Below, piece after piece: positions 43,157 through 54,197 of a stretch of DNA of 60,519 nucleotides. The stretch comes from Bacteroides gallinarum DSM 18171 = JCM 13658 (lineage in GTDB: Bacteria > Bacteroidota > Bacteroidia > Bacteroidales > Bacteroidaceae). The position numbers were made by a program, and so were the translations under genes. The stretch is taken from NCBI RefSeq assembly GCF_000374365.1, contig NZ_KB894142.1, positions 1 to 60,519 of the forward strand. The letters are read 5' to 3'. Positions within the stretch are counted from its first letter, which is position 1. Every line of letters starts with the position of its first letter. The notes under the pieces were generated by a model. It saw nothing but the letters and a program-made list of their open reading frames with translations. It did not search any database and was not told the DNA's origin.

Positions 43157-43507
43157 ATGGAACTGCTCACACGAAACAACTTCGAGGGCTGGATGCAGAA
43201 GCTGATGGAACGGCTCGACCGTCAGGACGAACTGCTGCTGGCGATGAAGGCTGAGGGGAAACAGCCCACTATCACGGAAAGCATCCGCCTTTTCGACAAT
43301 CAGGATTTGTGCATGTTGCTCCAGATAAGCAAACGCACCCTCCAACGCTACCGCAGCGTAGGCGCATTGCCCTACAAGACGCTGGGCAAGAAGACCTATT
43401 ACAGCGAGGAGGACGTGCTGACATTCCTTTCCAACCATATCAAGGACTTCAAAAAGGAAGATATAGCCTTCTACAAGGCTCGTATCCATAATTTCTTTCA
43501 TAAATAA
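43157..43507 (+). CDS. xis2d: excision protein Xis2d
   Basis: This 116-aa winged-HTH protein (RLFDNQDLCMLLQISKRTLQ, then YRSVGALPYKTLGKKTYY) starts 3 bp after xis2c and is probably translationally coupled. In CTnDOT, Xis2d binds attR and is essential for excision. It is paralogous to Xis2c, with ~30% similarity judged by eye over the HTH. The name rests on gene order and family. Confidence 0.85.
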   Translation: MELLTRNNFEGWMQKLMERLDRQDELLLAMKAEGKQPTITESIRLFDNQDLCMLLQISKRTLQRYRSVGALPYKTLGKKTYYSEEDVLTFLSNHIKDFKKEDIAFYKARIHNFFHK

Positions 43508-43527
43508 CCCATTAAAACATTTTTCAG

Positions 43528-45099
43528 ATGGCAAAGAAAAAAGACGAAAAGGACGTGCTGGTAGTCCGTGACGAGAAGACAGGCGAGATCAGCGTGGTAG
43601 CCGGGCTGAACGCGGACGGCACACCCAAGCGCACCCCCGCAAAAGCGGAGAACGCGCAGAGTTTCCTGCAATTCGACCGACATGGCGACGTGCTGGACAA
43701 CTTCTTCAAGAACTTCTTCCGGCAGTGCAAGGAACCCAGCCGCTTCGGTTTCTACCGCATTGCGGCAGACCAAGCTGAAAATCTCTTAGAGGTGATGAAG
43801 CAACTGCTGAAAGACCCCGAAGCGAACAAGGAGCTGCTCGCCCCTCACAAGGTGGACACCTCCGACTATGAGAAGAAGGTGCAGGAAGAGATGGCAGCAC
43901 AACAGACAGAGAAACAAGAACCTCAAAAACAGGAGAACATGGAACAACGGAAAGAACAGCAACAGGACAAATCCGAACAGATGCAGGGCAAACGTGGCTA
44001 CCAGCCCATCGACGAGAGTAAAATCAACTGGCAGGAGCTGGAGGACAGATGGGGCGTAAAGCGGGACAACCTTGAAAAGTCCGGCGACCTTACGAAGATG
44101 CTCAACTATGGCAAGTCCGACTTGGTAAAGGTCAAACCGACCTTCGGCGGCGAATCATTCGAGCTGGACGCCCGCCTCTCCTTCAAGAAGGACGGTGAGG
44201 GAAACATCAGCCTCGTGCCGCACTTCATCCGCAAGGAGCAGAAGCTGGATGAGTACAAGGAACACAAATTCTCCGACAATGACCGGAAGAACCTCCGCGA
44301 AACGGGCAATCTCGGTAGGGTCGTGGACATTGTGGACAGGGAAACGGGCGAGATCATCCCCTCCTACATCAGCATCGACCGCAAGACGAATGAAATCACG
44401 GACATTCCGGCAAGCAGGGTGCGCATCCCGGAGCGCATCGGCAAGACGGAAATCACCACGCAGGAGCGGGACATGCTCCGCGCCGGACTGCCCGTACGCG
44501 ACAAGCTCATCGAGCGCAACGACGGCAGAAAGTTCGTCACCACCCTGCAAGTGAACGTGGAGCAGCGCGGCGTGGAGTTCGTGCCGGGAACCGGCAAGTC
44601 GCCCCGTACCGCACAGACACAGGAAACCAAAGGCGACACATCGAAAAGTCAGGCGCAGGGCGGGGAAAATGCCGCACAGACCAAGAAGGAGCAACGCCGC
44701 AACACGTGGACGAACGAGGACGGCAGCATCCGCCCCATCAGCAAATGGAGCGGCGTGAGCTTCACCGACCAGCAGAAAGCCGACTATGTGGCGGGTAAAG
44801 CCGTGAAGCTGGAGAACGTGACCGACAAGCAGGGCTTCCATGCCACGATGTATATCAAGTTCAACCCGGAGAAGGGACGCCCGTACCGCTACGACACGAA
44901 CCCTGACAATGCACAGCAGGTTGCTCCGTCCAACGAGAGCCGCACGCAGGTGGCGGTGAACAACGATGGCAAGACCAACGAGGCTACAAAGAATCTGAGA
45001 GAGCCGTTGCAGAAAGGTCAGACCAACCCGAAGGACGCCCGCCAGCAACAGCAGCAGGAGAAGCCGCAGAAGAAAACGGGCAAGGGCATGAAAATGTAA
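43528..45099 (+). CDS. DUF3945 protein, Orf3 of the excision operon
   Basis: This 523-aa protein is the usual third gene of CTnDOT-type excision operons (orf3). An N-terminal conserved part (QFDRHGDVLDNFFKNFFRQC) precedes a low-complexity stretch of Q, E and K (about 115-155). A DUF4099/DUF3945-like region follows (INWQELEDRWGVKRDNLEKSG, RETGNLGRVVDIVDRETGEI, ITTQERDMLRAGLPVRDKL), with a Q/K-rich tail. Earlier work on CTnDOT found Orf3 dispensable for excision. It overlaps no gene: 20 bp from xis2d and 60 bp before exc. The high proportion of disordered sequence suggests a scaffolding role, unproven. Confidence 0.85.
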   Translation: MAKKKDEKDVLVVRDEKTGEISVVAGLNADGTPKRTPAKAENAQSFLQFDRHGDVLDNFFKNFFRQCKEPSRFGFYRIAADQAENLLEVMKQLLKDPEANKELLAPHKVDTSDYEKKVQEEMAAQQTEKQEPQKQENMEQRKEQQQDKSEQMQGKRGYQPIDESKINWQELEDRWGVKRDNLEKSGDLTKMLNYGKSDLVKVKPTFGGESFELDARLSFKKDGEGNISLVPHFIRKEQKLDEYKEHKFSDNDRKNLRETGNLGRVVDIVDRETGEIIPSYISIDRKTNEITDIPASRVRIPERIGKTEITTQERDMLRAGLPVRDKLIERNDGRKFVTTLQVNVEQRGVEFVPGTGKSPRTAQTQETKGDTSKSQAQGGENAAQTKKEQRRNTWTNEDGSIRPISKWSGVSFTDQQKADYVAGKAVKLENVTDKQGFHATMYIKFNPEKGRPYRYDTNPDNAQQVAPSNESRTQVAVNNDGKTNEATKNLREPLQKGQTNPKDARQQQQQEKPQKKTGKGMKM

Positions 45100-45159
45100 T
45101 CCCGTGTCCGCCACTGAATCCAAAATAAAATCCAAAGTATCAACAAAAAAGAAGAAGAC

Positions 45160-47247
45160 ATGAAGACAATCATTGCAGAAAAGCCCTCCGTGGCACGTGA
45201 AATCGCCCGCATCGTGGGCGCGACAAAGAGAGAGGAAGGATATTTCGAGGGAGGCGGTTATGCCGTGACATGGGCATTCGGACACCTCGTTCAGCTTGCC
45301 ATGCCCGACGGCTACGGCGTGCGCGGATTTGTCCGTGACAACCTCCCGATTATTCCCGACACATTCACGCTCGTCCCCCGTCAGGTCAGGACGGAGAAAG
45401 GTTACAAGCCCGACAGCGGCGTGGTGTCGCAGATAAAAGTCATCAAAAGACTGTTCGACACAAGCGAACATATCATCGTGGCGACCGATGCCGGACGCGA
45501 GGGAGAGCTTATCTTCCGCTACCTCTACCACTATACGGGTTGCACCACTCCTTTCGTGCGCCTGTGGATCAGCTCTCTCACCGACAAAGCTATCCGCGAG
45601 GGACTGCGGAAACTCGAAGACGGCAGCAAATACGACAACCTCTACCTCGCCGCCAAAGCGCGGAGCGAATCCGACTGGCTCGTGGGCATCAACGGCACAC
45701 AGGCGTTATCCATCGCCGCCGGACACGGCACGTATTCCGTGGGGCGGGTGCAGACACCAACGTTGGCTATGGTATGTGAACGCTACTGGGAGAACCGCCG
45801 CTTTACGTCCGAAGCATTCTGGCAGCTCCATATCGCAACGGACGGTTGCGACGGCGAAGTCGTGAAATTCTCATCCTCCGAGAAATGGAAAGAGAAAGAA
45901 CCGGCGATGGAACTATATAATAAGGTAAAGGCGGCAGGTTGCGCCACTGTCACGAAAGCCGAGCGCAAGGAGAAGACGGAGGAAACTCCCTTGCTCTACG
46001 ACCTGACCACGCTCCAGAAAGAAGCCAACGCCAAGCACGGCTTCACGGCGGAACAGACGCTTGAAATCGCGCAGAAACTCTACGAAAAGAAGTTGATAAC
46101 CTATCCGAGAACGGGAAGCCGCTACATCCCCGAAGACGTGTTTGCCGAAATTCCCAAACTGCTCGCTTTCATCGGCACACAGCCCGAATGGAAAGACAAG
46201 GTGCGGGCAAAAGCCGCCCCGACACGCCGCAGCGTGGACGACGGCAAGGTGACAGACCACCATGCCCTGCTCGTCACGGGTGAGAAACCGCTCTTCCTCT
46301 CCAAAGAGGACAATACCATCTATCAGATGATTGCCGGGCGCATGGTCGAGGCATTCTCTGAGAAATGCGTCAAGGATGTGACCACTGTCACGGCGGAATG
46401 TGCCGGAGTGGAGTTTACCGTAAAAGGCAGCGTCGTGAAGCAAACCGGATGGCGTGCCGTCTATGGCGAGGAAAAAGAGGAAATTACCATCCCCGGCTGG
46501 CAGGAAGGCGACACGCTGACACCGAAAGGCTCGTCCATTACCGAAGGAAAGACCAAACCCAAGCCGCTGCATACCGAAGCCACCCTGCTCTCGGCAATGG
46601 AAACGGCGGGCAAGGAAATTGAGGACGACGCACTGCGGCAGGCGATGAAGGACTGTGGCATCGGTACTCCCGCCACACGCGCCTCCATCATCGAAACGCT
46701 TTTCAAGCGCGGTTACATGGAACGCTGCAAGAAGTCGCTTGTTCCCACCGAAAAAGGACTTGCCCTCAATTCCGTCGTCAAGACGATGCGCATCGCCGAT
46801 GTTGCCATGACGGGCGAATGGGAAAAGGAGCTGGCGCGTATCGAGCGCGGGGAACTGTCCGACGACACCTTCCGCAAGGAGATAGAGGCGTACACACGTG
46901 AGATAACCTCCGAACTGATCTCGTGCGACAAGCTCTTCGGCAGCCGTGACTCCGGCTGCGCGTGTCCCAAGTGTGGCACGGGCAGGATGCGGTTCTACGG
47001 CAAGGTGGTACGCTGCGACAACACGGAGTGCGGACTGCCCGTGTTCCGGCTGAAAGCGGGACGCACCCTGTCCGACGATGAAATCAAAGACCTGCTCACC
47101 GAAGGGCATACCAAGCTGCTCAAAGGGTTCAAGAGCAAACAGGGCAAGAGTTTCGATGCTGTTGTCGCCTTTGACGGGGAATATAACACGACTTTTGTGT
47201 TCCCGGAGGCTAAAAAGGACAAGAAATTTTCAGGACGGAAGAAATAG
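45160..47247 (+). CDS. exc: topoisomerase III, excision protein Exc
   Basis: This 695-aa type IA topoisomerase has an N-terminal TOPRIM domain (KTIIAEKPSVAREIARIVG, TDAGREGELIFRYL) and the catalytic tyrosine Y315 in LITYPRTGSRYIPEDV. A C-terminal zinc-finger-like domain (CACPKCGTGRMRFYGKVVRC, then CGLPVF) completes it. CTnDOT Exc has topoisomerase activity and is needed for excision in cells, although the activity itself was reported to be dispensable in that role. It is the last gene of the operon; rteR follows immediately. Confidence 0.93.
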   Translation: MKTIIAEKPSVAREIARIVGATKREEGYFEGGGYAVTWAFGHLVQLAMPDGYGVRGFVRDNLPIIPDTFTLVPRQVRTEKGYKPDSGVVSQIKVIKRLFDTSEHIIVATDAGREGELIFRYLYHYTGCTTPFVRLWISSLTDKAIREGLRKLEDGSKYDNLYLAAKARSESDWLVGINGTQALSIAAGHGTYSVGRVQTPTLAMVCERYWENRRFTSEAFWQLHIATDGCDGEVVKFSSSEKWKEKEPAMELYNKVKAAGCATVTKAERKEKTEETPLLYDLTTLQKEANAKHGFTAEQTLEIAQKLYEKKLITYPRTGSRYIPEDVFAEIPKLLAFIGTQPEWKDKVRAKAAPTRRSVDDGKVTDHHALLVTGEKPLFLSKEDNTIYQMIAGRMVEAFSEKCVKDVTTVTAECAGVEFTVKGSVVKQTGWRAVYGEEKEEITIPGWQEGDTLTPKGSSITEGKTKPKPLHTEATLLSAMETAGKEIEDDALRQAMKDCGIGTPATRASIIETLFKRGYMERCKKSLVPTEKGLALNSVVKTMRIADVAMTGEWEKELARIERGELSDDTFRKEIEAYTREITSELISCDKLFGSRDSGCACPKCGTGRMRFYGKVVRCDNTECGLPVFRLKAGRTLSDDEIKDLLTEGHTKLLKGFKSKQGKSFDAVVAFDGEYNTTFVFPEAKKDKKFSGRKK

Positions 47248-47250
47248 TAT

Positions 47251-47258
47251 TAACTTTG
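47251..47258 (+). promoter_or_regulatory. -7 promoter box TAACTTTG of rteR
   Basis: Consensus box immediately after the exc stop, about 7 bp before the expected rteR start; the -33 position carries TTTTC rather than TTTG. Confidence 0.7.
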
Positions 47259-47263
47259 CCACT

Positions 47264-47355
47264 TGTTCAGAGTAATGAATTGTTCTTCGATACCGGATTA
47301 CACTCATACTTTGGATTTAGTGGTGGCACTCGGAGGGATACCGAGTGCCTTTTTC
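47264..47355 (+). ncRNA. rteR: small RNA RteR
   Basis: A promoter box (47251-47258) and a perfect terminator (GGCACTCGG, 47325-47333, with CCGAGTGCC, 47341-47349, then TTTTTC) delimit a transcript of ~90 nt. In CTnDOT, RteR is a ~90-nt RNA located immediately downstream of exc that lowers expression of the tra operon. Position, size and terminator all agree. Sequence identity with the published RNA was not checked. The frame that opens at 47263 through this segment is not believed to be coding. Confidence 0.78.
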
Positions 47356-47409
47356 TTCCTTTTTCCAACCGATTATCCCGTTAATTATCAATCCGCTAAA
47401 TCCAAAGTA

Positions 47410-47862
47410 ATGAACAACAAGAAGAAAAACGAGGGTCAGACCGACTTTTCCTATTACGGTCTGTACCTGCTGGACTATCTCCGCACGAACAAGTTTGAAC
47501 AGGCTGACGACACCGCTTTCATACGGGAACGGGCCGACCGTGCCGCCGAAACGTATGAGAGGGCACGGCTTGAAGGCTATCCCGCCGATGGTGCGCAGGA
47601 ACTGGCGATGGACACGCTGCTGCGCGGGCTGCATTATTCCCGTTACGCCATCCTCCGCGAAGTCGTGGAAAACGAGTTTGCCGATGAAGTGCCGGAAGAG
47701 AAGCGTGAAGCCTTTGTCCTGAAACTGCTGCCGCTTGTCGGCAACGTGTTCTCCGTCTATGACCTCTCGGATGACAATTTCGCCCTGTCTTCCGATTACG
47801 ACCTGCTCTACACGGAGCTGACGGGAGCAACCGTCCTTTACTTAGACGAATATGGCGTTTAA
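47410..47862 (+). CDS. DUF1896 protein
   Basis: The start at 47410 ([20 protein letters not shown]) is chosen; upstream codons overlap the rteR region. The ~150-aa product is a DUF1896 member ([60 protein letters not shown]), constant on CTnDOT-type ICEs. It is acidic and soluble with no catalytic motif. It overlaps the start of the methylase-helicase by 11 bp, so the two are translationally coupled and probably functionally linked. Confidence 0.85.
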   Translation: MNNKKKNEGQTDFSYYGLYLLDYLRTNKFEQADDTAFIRERADRAAETYERARLEGYPADGAQELAMDTLLRGLHYSRYAILREVVENEFADEVPEEKREAFVLKLLPLVGNVFSVYDLSDDNFALSSDYDLLYTELTGATVLYLDEYGV

Positions 47863-50800
47863 CCGCAAACAGAAACTGCGGGACAACATCGAGGCGATAC
47901 GGACGGCATTCATCCTTGACAGGGAAAATAGGACAGCGACAACCGAAGAGCGTGCCATACTTCAAAGGTACTGCGGTTTCGGCGGTCTGAAATGTATCCT
48001 CAACCCTGCAAAGGAACTGACGGATGCCGTCCGGTGGGCGAAATCCGACCTCGAACTGTTCGCCCCGACGGTGGAGCTGCACAGGCTTATCCGTGAGAAC
48101 AGCAAGGACGAAACAGAGTACAAGCGGTTTGTGGATTCGCTGAAAGCGTCCGTGCTGACCGCTTTCTACACCCCCAAAGAGATAACCGACACCATCGCGG
48201 ACGTGCTGGCAGATTACAGCGTCCGCCCCGCCCGTATGCTCGAACCGTCGGCAGGTGTCGGCGTGTTCGTGGATTCCATGCTGCGGCACAGCCCCAATGC
48301 GGATGTGATGGCTTTCGAGAAGGATCTGCTCACGGGTACAATCTTGAGGCATCTCTATCCCGACCAGAAAATGCGCACCTGCGGTTTTGAGAAAATCGAA
48401 AGACCGTTCAACAATTATTTCGACTTGGCGGTGTCCAACATTCCGTTCGGTGACATTGCCGTGTTCGACGCGGAGTTTCAGCGGAGCGACTCTTTCGGCA
48501 GACGCTCCGCCCAGAAAACCATCCACAACTATTTCTTTCTCAAAGGACTGGATGCCGTGCGTGACGGCGGTATCGTGGCGTTCATCACCTCGCAAGGGGT
48601 ATTGAATAGCACCAAGACCTCCGTGCGTAACGAGCTGTTCAGTCAGGCCAATCTGGTATCCGCGATACGCCTGCCCAACAACCTGTTCACGGACAACGCG
48701 GGCACGGAGGTGGGCAGTGACCTGATTGTCCTGCAAAAGAACCTCAGCAAGAAGGAAATGTCGCAGGACGAGCGGCTGATGACCGTGATACAGACGGACA
48801 CGAAAACCGCCCTGACCGACAACGCCTATTTCATCCACCACCCGGAACGCATCGTGCATACGATGGCGAAACTTGACACAGACCCCTACGGGAAGCCCGC
48901 TATGGTTTATCTGCACGAGGGCAAGGCAGCAGGCATCGCCGGGGATTTGCGCCGTATGCTCGACGAGGATTTCCATTACAGGCTTGCCATGCGCTTGTAT
49001 TCGGGTTCAATCCGGCAGGCAGGAACGGAAGAAAAAGTTGCCGTTCAAAATAAAGTAGAGCGTCCTGCCATAAAATTGGAAACAGTATCCTCGGCGCAGA
49101 CGGTGGAAACTCCGACAGAAAAGCCGCAACCCGCAGATGAAAAGCCGGAGATAGAACCGCGCCCGCAATATTCCGCAGGCGTGCAGCTCACCCTGCTTGA
49201 CCTCTGGGGGATGACGGAAGAGGTCAGCCAACCGAAAACCTCCAAAAAGAAAAAGACGGTGAAAAAGGCAGTTACGGCAAAGTCCACTCCGCCCAAACCG
49301 AAAGTCACGGTTACACCGACAGCTCCAACTGCAAAACCCGCAATGGAGAATAAGGAGGTGAAAGCGGAGAACACCGCCAAGCCTGCCGACCCGGACGACA
49401 TCTATGCCACACTGGACTGGGATACCAATCCTCCCATCAACGGTTTCTATGAAATGATGATGGGTTTGACGCCGGAGCGTAGGAAAGAACTTCGGGAACT
49501 GGCAAGGCAGCATAACGAGAAACAAGTGGCGGAAAAGACGGAAGTGAAAGCCGTGCCGGAAACTTCCCGTGAGCAGCCACGACAGGAGGAAACACAGCCG
49601 GAGGCAGTCGCCGCACCTGCCGTTACAGATACCCCATCGGAAGCGGTGGGGACTTTCCTTTTCCCCGACATCGAAGCGGAAAAGCCGAAGGAGGAAGTCG
49701 TGGACCTTTCTCCGCGTGCCTACCACCGCACGCCGGAGATGCACCTGCGCGAAGGGTCGCTGGTGGCTGACCGGGGGCGTCATAACATCGGCTACCTGAA
49801 AGACATCACGCCATACGGGGCGACATTCCAGCCGCTCGACCTGAAAGGATACCAGAAGGAAAAGGCGTTGTTGTATGTGTCGCTGCGTGACGCCTACGAG
49901 CGTCTGTACCGTTATGAATCGCTCCGGCGCGAGGCAAATGTTCCGTGGCGAGAGCATCTGAATACCTGTTACGATGAGTTTGTCATGCGCTACGGCAACC
50001 TCAACGCCAAGCAGAACGTGAAGTTAGTGATGATGGATGCGGGCGGGCGCGACATCCTTTCGCTGGAACGGATGGAAAACGGAAAGTTCGTCAAGGCGGA
50101 CATCTTCGAGCATCCTGTTTCCTTCGCGGTGGAGAGCCATGCCAACGTAGGCTCTCCCGAAGAAGCCCTGTCTGCGTCGCTCAACAAATATGGTACGGTC
50201 AATCTCGACTATATGCGGGAGATAACCGACAGCACGGCGGAGGATTTGCTCACTGCCCTGCAAGGGCGCATCTACTACAATCCGCTCGTGACCGGTTACG
50301 AAATCAAAGACCGTTTCATCGCCGGAAATGTCATAGAGAAAGCGGAACGCATAGAGGCATGGATGGGTGACAATCCCGAAAATGAGCGTATGCCGGAGGT
50401 GAAGCAGGCGTTGGAGGCTCTGAAAGATGCCGAGCCGCAGCGCATCGCCTTCGAGGATCTGGACTTCAATTTCGGGGAACGCTGGATTCCGACGGGTGTC
50501 TATGCCGCCTACATGAGCCGGCTGTTCGACACGGAGGTGAAAATCGCCTATTCCGCAAGCATGGACGAGTTTTCGGTGGTGTGCGGCTACCGCACCATGA
50601 AAATCACGGACGAGTTTCTGGTGAAGGGGTATTACCGGAACTATGACGGTATGCACCTCCTAAAACACGCCCTGCACAACACCTGCCCTGACATGATGAA
50701 GTCCATCGGCAAGGACGAGCATGGCAACGACATCAAGATGCGCGACAGCGAGGGAATACAACTCGCCAACGCCAAGATTGACGAGATACGAAACGGCTTC

Positions 50801-53668
50801 TCCGAATGGCTCGAAGAGCAGTCGCCGCAGTTCAAGGAGCGGCTTGTGACGATGTATAACCGCAAGTTCAACTGTTTCGTGCGCCCGCGCTACGACGGCT
50901 CCCATCAGACCTTTCCCGACCTCAACCTGAAAGGGCTGGCAAGCCGGGGTATCAAGAGCGTCTATCCCTCACAGATGGATTGCGTCTGGATGTTGAAACA
51001 GAACGGCGGCGGAATTTGCGACCACGAGGTGGGAACCGGTAAGACGCTGATAATGTGCATCGCCGCGCATGAGATGAAGCGTCTGAATTTGGCACACAAG
51101 CCGATGATTATCGGGCTGAAAGCCAACGTTGCGGAGATTGCAGCCACCTATCAGGCGGCATATCCCAACGCACGTATTCTGTACGCTTCGGAGAAGGACT
51201 TTTCGACCGCCAACCGTGTGCGCTTCTTCAATAATATAAAGAACAACGACTACGATTGCGTCATCATGTCGCACGACCAGTTCGGCAAGATACCGCAGTC
51301 GCCGGAATTGCAGCAGCGCATCCTGCAAGCAGAGCTTGACACGGTGGAGGAAAACCTCGAAGTGCTACGGCAGCAGGGAAAGAACGTGTCGCGGGCGATG
51401 CTGAAAGGATTGGAGAAGCGCAAGCACAACCTTGAAGCGAAGCTGGAGAAGGTGGAACACGCCATAAAGTCACGCACGGACGACGTGGTGGATTTCAAGC
51501 AGATGGGCATCGACCACATCTTCATAGATGAGAGCCACCAGTTCAAGAATCTGACTTTCAACACGCGCCACGACCGTGTGGCGGGATTGGGAAACAGCGA
51601 GGGAAGCCAGAAGGCACTTAACATGCTCTTTGCCATACGCACCATACAGGAGCGCACAGGAAAAGACTTGGGTGCGACCTTCCTCTCCGGCACGACTATC
51701 AGCAACTCACTGACTGAATTGTACCTGCTGTTCAAGTACCTGCGCCCGAAGGAGCTGGAACGGCAGGACATAAGGTGTTTCGACGCTTGGGCGGCGATAT
51801 TTGCCAAGAAGACGACGGATTTTGAATTTAACGTGACGAACAATGTGGTCCAGAAGGAGCGTTTCCGCTACTTCATCAAAGTGCCGGAGCTTGCCGCCTT
51901 CTATAATGAAATCACGGACTACCGCACGGCGGAGGATGTGGGCGTTGACCGTCCTGCCAAGAACGAGATACTGCACCATATACCGCCCACGCCGGAACAG
52001 GAGGACTTCATACAGAAACTGATGCAGTTCGCCAAGACGGGCGATGCCACCTTGTTGGGCAGGCTGCCGCTTTCGGAAACGGAAGAAAAGGCGAAGATGC
52101 TCATCGCCACGGACTATGCCCGGAAAATGGCACTCGACATGCGCATGATAGACCCGAATTACGAAGATCATCCCGACAACAAAGCGAGTCACTGTGCCAA
52201 GATGATCGCGGAGTATTATCAAAAATACGACGCCCAGAAAGGCACGCAGTTCGTTTTCTCTGATTTGGGGACATACCAGCCGGGCGACGGGTGGAACGTC
52301 TATTCGGAAATCAAGCGCAAACTGACGGAGGACTACGGTATACCGCCAAGCGAGGTGCGCTTCATTCAGGAGTGCAAGACCGACAAGGCGCGGAAGGCGG
52401 TGATAGACGCCATGAACGCCGGGACGGTGCGTGTGCTGTTCGGCTCTACCTCTATGCTCGGAACGGGTGTGAACGCCCAGAAACGGTGTGTGGCTATCCA
52501 TCATCTCGATACGCCGTGGCGACCGTCCGACTTGCAACAGCGTGACGGACGCGGAGTTAGGGCAGGTAATGAGATTGCCAAACATTTCGCCGGGAACAAC
52601 GTGGATGTAATCATCTACGCGGTGGAGAAGTCACTGGACAGCTACAAGTTCAACCTCCTGCACTGCAAGCAGACTTTCATAAGCCAGCTCAAAAGCGGTG
52701 CGATGGGTGCGCGTACCATCGACGAGGGGGCAATGGACGAAAAATCGGGCATGAATTTCTCGGAATACATGGCGTTGCTCTCCGGCAATACCGACCTGTT
52801 GGACAAGGCGAAACTGGAAAAGCGGATCGCATCGCTCGAAGGGGAACGCAAGTCGTTCAACAAGGGCAAGCGTGATTCGGAGTTCAAGCTGGAGTCAAAG
52901 ACCGGCGAGTTGCGCAACAACACGGCTTTCATAGATGCCATGACGGAGGACTGGAACCGCTTCCTGTCGGTGGTGCAGACCGACAAGGAGGGCAACCGCC
53001 TTAATATAATAAAGGTGGACGGAGTGGATTCCGCCGATGAGAAGGTCATCGGAAAGCGTTTGCAGGAGATAGCCAAGAATGCCACGACCGGAGGGTTGTA
53101 CACGCAGGTCGGTGAACTTTACGGTTTTCCGATAAAGGTGGTGAGCGAAAGGATACTCAAAGAGGGATTGGAGTTCACCGACAACCGCTTCGTGGTCGAG
53201 GGGAACTACAAGTACACCTACAACAACGGGCATCTGGCGATGGCTGACCCGTTGGCCGCCGCCCGCAACTTCCTCAACGCGATGGAGAGGATACCCTCCA
53301 TCATCGACCAGTACAAGGCGAAGAACGAGGTGCTGGAGATGGAGATACCGCAGTTACAGGAGATAGCGGGTAAGGTGTGGAAGAAGGAGGACGAGCTGAA
53401 GCAGTTGAAGTCCGAACTTGCCGCCCTTGACCGAAAAATTCAGCTGGAGCTTGCGCCACCCACGCCCGAAGTCGCAGAAAAGGAGAATGAAGGGCAACAG
53501 CTCAAGCCGGAAGCGGAAGATGTGAGGAACAGGCAGGCGCAATATCCCGAAAATGCACCGCCGCAGATACGCAGTCCGGCGGATAGTATCGTTGCCAACC
53601 ATGTCATAATCGGGCGTCCGGGACTGTATGCCAAGGAGGAAACCCGGTCCAAAGGATTGAAAATATAA
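47852..53668 (+). CDS. N6-adenine methylase-SNF2-like helicase fusion
   Basis: This giant 1938-aa protein opens with an N6-adenine methylase module: motif [14 protein letters not shown] (about 130-142) and the catalytic SNIPFG (about 195), a variant of N-P-P-F/Y. A P/T/K-rich linker follows (about 400-600). The middle and C-terminal halves hold an SF2/SNF2-like helicase: Walker [13 protein letters not shown] (about 1058), DESHQFKN (about 1227), and motifs [16 protein letters not shown] and [12 protein letters not shown] (about 1530-1570). The final ~350 residues are coiled coil. This fusion is typical of Bacteroidetes ICEs and large phages; a role in protecting or processing ICE DNA on entry to a new host is proposed. 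Restriction activity is not evident. Confidence 0.9.
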   Translation: MAFNRKQKLRDNIEAIRTAFILDRENRTATTEERAILQRYCGFGGLKCILNPAKELTDAVRWAKSDLELFAPTVELHRLIRENSKDETEYKRFVDSLKASVLTAFYTPKEITDTIADVLADYSVRPARMLEPSAGVGVFVDSMLRHSPNADVMAFEKDLLTGTILRHLYPDQKMRTCGFEKIERPFNNYFDLAVSNIPFGDIAVFDAEFQRSDSFGRRSAQKTIHNYFFLKGLDAVRDGGIVAFITSQGVLNSTKTSVRNELFSQANLVSAIRLPNNLFTDNAGTEVGSDLIVLQKNLSKKEMSQDERLMTVIQTDTKTALTDNAYFIHHPERIVHTMAKLDTDPYGKPAMVYLHEGKAAGIAGDLRRMLDEDFHYRLAMRLYSGSIRQAGTEEKVAVQNKVERPAIKLETVSSAQTVETPTEKPQPADEKPEIEPRPQYSAGVQLTLLDLWGMTEEVSQPKTSKKKKTVKKAVTAKSTPPKPKVTVTPTAPTAKPAMENKEVKAENTAKPADPDDIYATLDWDTNPPINGFYEMMMGLTPERRKELRELARQHNEKQVAEKTEVKAVPETSREQPRQEETQPEAVAAPAVTDTPSEAVGTFLFPDIEAEKPKEEVVDLSPRAYHRTPEMHLREGSLVADRGRHNIGYLKDITPYGATFQPLDLKGYQKEKALLYVSLRDAYERLYRYESLRREANVPWREHLNTCYDEFVMRYGNLNAKQNVKLVMMDAGGRDILSLERMENGKFVKADIFEHPVSFAVESHANVGSPEEALSASLNKYGTVNLDYMREITDSTAEDLLTALQGRIYYNPLVTGYEIKDRFIAGNVIEKAERIEAWMGDNPENERMPEVKQALEALKDAEPQRIAFEDLDFNFGERWIPTGVYAAYMSRLFDTEVKIAYSASMDEFSVVCGYRTMKITDEFLVKGYYRNYDGMHLLKHALHNTCPDMMKSIGKDEHGNDIKMRDSEGIQLANAKIDEIRNGFSEWLEEQSPQFKERLVTMYNRKFNCFVRPRYDGSHQTFPDLNLKGLASRGIKSVYPSQMDCVWMLKQNGGGICDHEVGTGKTLIMCIAAHEMKRLNLAHKPMIIGLKANVAEIAATYQAAYPNARILYASEKDFSTANRVRFFNNIKNNDYDCVIMSHDQFGKIPQSPELQQRILQAELDTVEENLEVLRQQGKNVSRAMLKGLEKRKHNLEAKLEKVEHAIKSRTDDVVDFKQMGIDHIFIDESHQFKNLTFNTRHDRVAGLGNSEGSQKALNMLFAIRTIQERTGKDLGATFLSGTTISNSLTELYLLFKYLRPKELERQDIRCFDAWAAIFAKKTTDFEFNVTNNVVQKERFRYFIKVPELAAFYNEITDYRTAEDVGVDRPAKNEILHHIPPTPEQEDFIQKLMQFAKTGDATLLGRLPLSETEEKAKMLIATDYARKMALDMRMIDPNYEDHPDNKASHCAKMIAEYYQKYDAQKGTQFVFSDLGTYQPGDGWNVYSEIKRKLTEDYGIPPSEVRFIQECKTDKARKAVIDAMNAGTVRVLFGSTSMLGTGVNAQKRCVAIHHLDTPWRPSDLQQRDGRGVRAGNEIAKHFAGNNVDVIIYAVEKSLDSYKFNLLHCKQTFISQLKSGAMGARTIDEGAMDEKSGMNFSEYMALLSGNTDLLDKAKLEKRIASLEGERKSFNKGKRDSEFKLESKTGELRNNTAFIDAMTEDWNRFLSVVQTDKEGNRLNIIKVDGVDSADEKVIGKRLQEIAKNATTGGLYTQVGELYGFPIKVVSERILKEGLEFTDNRFVVEGNYKYTYNNGHLAMADPLAAARNFLNAMERIPSIIDQYKAKNEVLEMEIPQLQEIAGKVWKKEDELKQLKSELAALDRKIQLELAPPTPEVAEKENEGQQLKPEAEDVRNRQAQYPENAPPQIRSPADSIVANHVIIGRPGLYAKEETRSKGLKI

Positions 53669-53691
53669 CCTAAGGAATTTTATCTGAAGTA

Positions 53692-53795
53692 TTAATAAGG
53701 GCTATCCCAAAAGGTCTAAAAGTAAATTTTATCCTTTCTGCAAGTATCTATAGGATGGCAACTGCATTTTTTTCTTTTTGGGCAGCCCTTATTAA
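53692..53795. mobile_element. ~104-bp MITE-like element or IS remnant with 22-bp inverted ends
   Basis: The ends TTAATAAGGGCTATCCCAAA (from 53692) and, inverted, CTTTTTGGGCAGCCCTTATT (to 53793) pair almost perfectly over about 22 bp. The ends resemble termini of Bacteroides insertion sequences beginning GGGCTGTCCCAAAA. The ~60-bp interior has no coding capacity. It lies 23 bp after the methylase-helicase stop, so it could also work as a terminator for that gene. Confidence 0.55.
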
Positions 53796-53872
53796 AATTT
53801 ATTCTTATTTTAGGTTATATACATTCATGTCCATTTATGTAAAAAATTCCTGCTGACCTTGTTTATGTCTTG

Positions 53873-54055
53873 TCAGTCACCATTTGCAAAACCATATTTG
53901 ACCCTCAAAGAGGCTGAATTTGATAAGTAACTTGCTACATACTCATAATAAGGAGCTAAATAGAACACGAATGGGAAATACACAAATGCTAAACTAAAGA
54001 AGATATTGGCCAAAATAAACGCTATACCGAGAGAGAAACTTGATTTTTCAACTTC
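53873..54055 (-). pseudogene. C-terminal remnant of an unknown membrane protein
   Basis: On the minus strand a 60-codon frame, opening after TAG at 54056-54058 and ending at TGA 53873-53875, encodes GIAFILANIFFSLAFVYFPF followed by VFYLAPYYEYVASYLSNS and ending YGFANGD. It has no ATG. It looks like a transmembrane-helix-containing C-terminus, not random translation. No family is recognised. It suggests an older gene was cut when the tetQ region was assembled, but a chance open frame remains possible. Confidence 0.35.
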
Positions 54056-54160
54056 CTAAAACGGTGTTGTTCAAACATTTCTACTTATTTGTACTTGCCA
54101 GTTGAACCTACGCTTCCCTAATAAAATGTCTATGGTAAAAAGTTAAAAAATCCTCCCACT

Positions 54161-54191
54161 TTTGTTAGATATATTTTTTTGTGTAATTTTG
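54161..54191 (+). promoter_or_regulatory. tetQ operon promoter (TTTG - 19 bp - TAATTTTG)
   Basis: TTTG at 54161-54164 and TAATTTTG at 54184-54191 with 19-bp spacing are a textbook Bacteroides promoter. The start point near 54197 gives a leader of ~130 nt to the tetQ ATG, the length reported for CTnDOT. Confidence 0.85.
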
Positions 54192-54197
54192 TAATCG

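Noticed and set aside
44155..45531. 458-codon minus-strand frame
   Set aside because: It is the shadow of orf3 and exc, caused by biased third positions in GC-rich ICE genes. The same applies to 45913-47109, 47519-48976, 49007-49957 and 51707-52585.
47263..47409. 49-codon N-terminal extension of the DUF1896 protein
   Set aside because: It would run through rteR and its terminator; the family start is at 47410.
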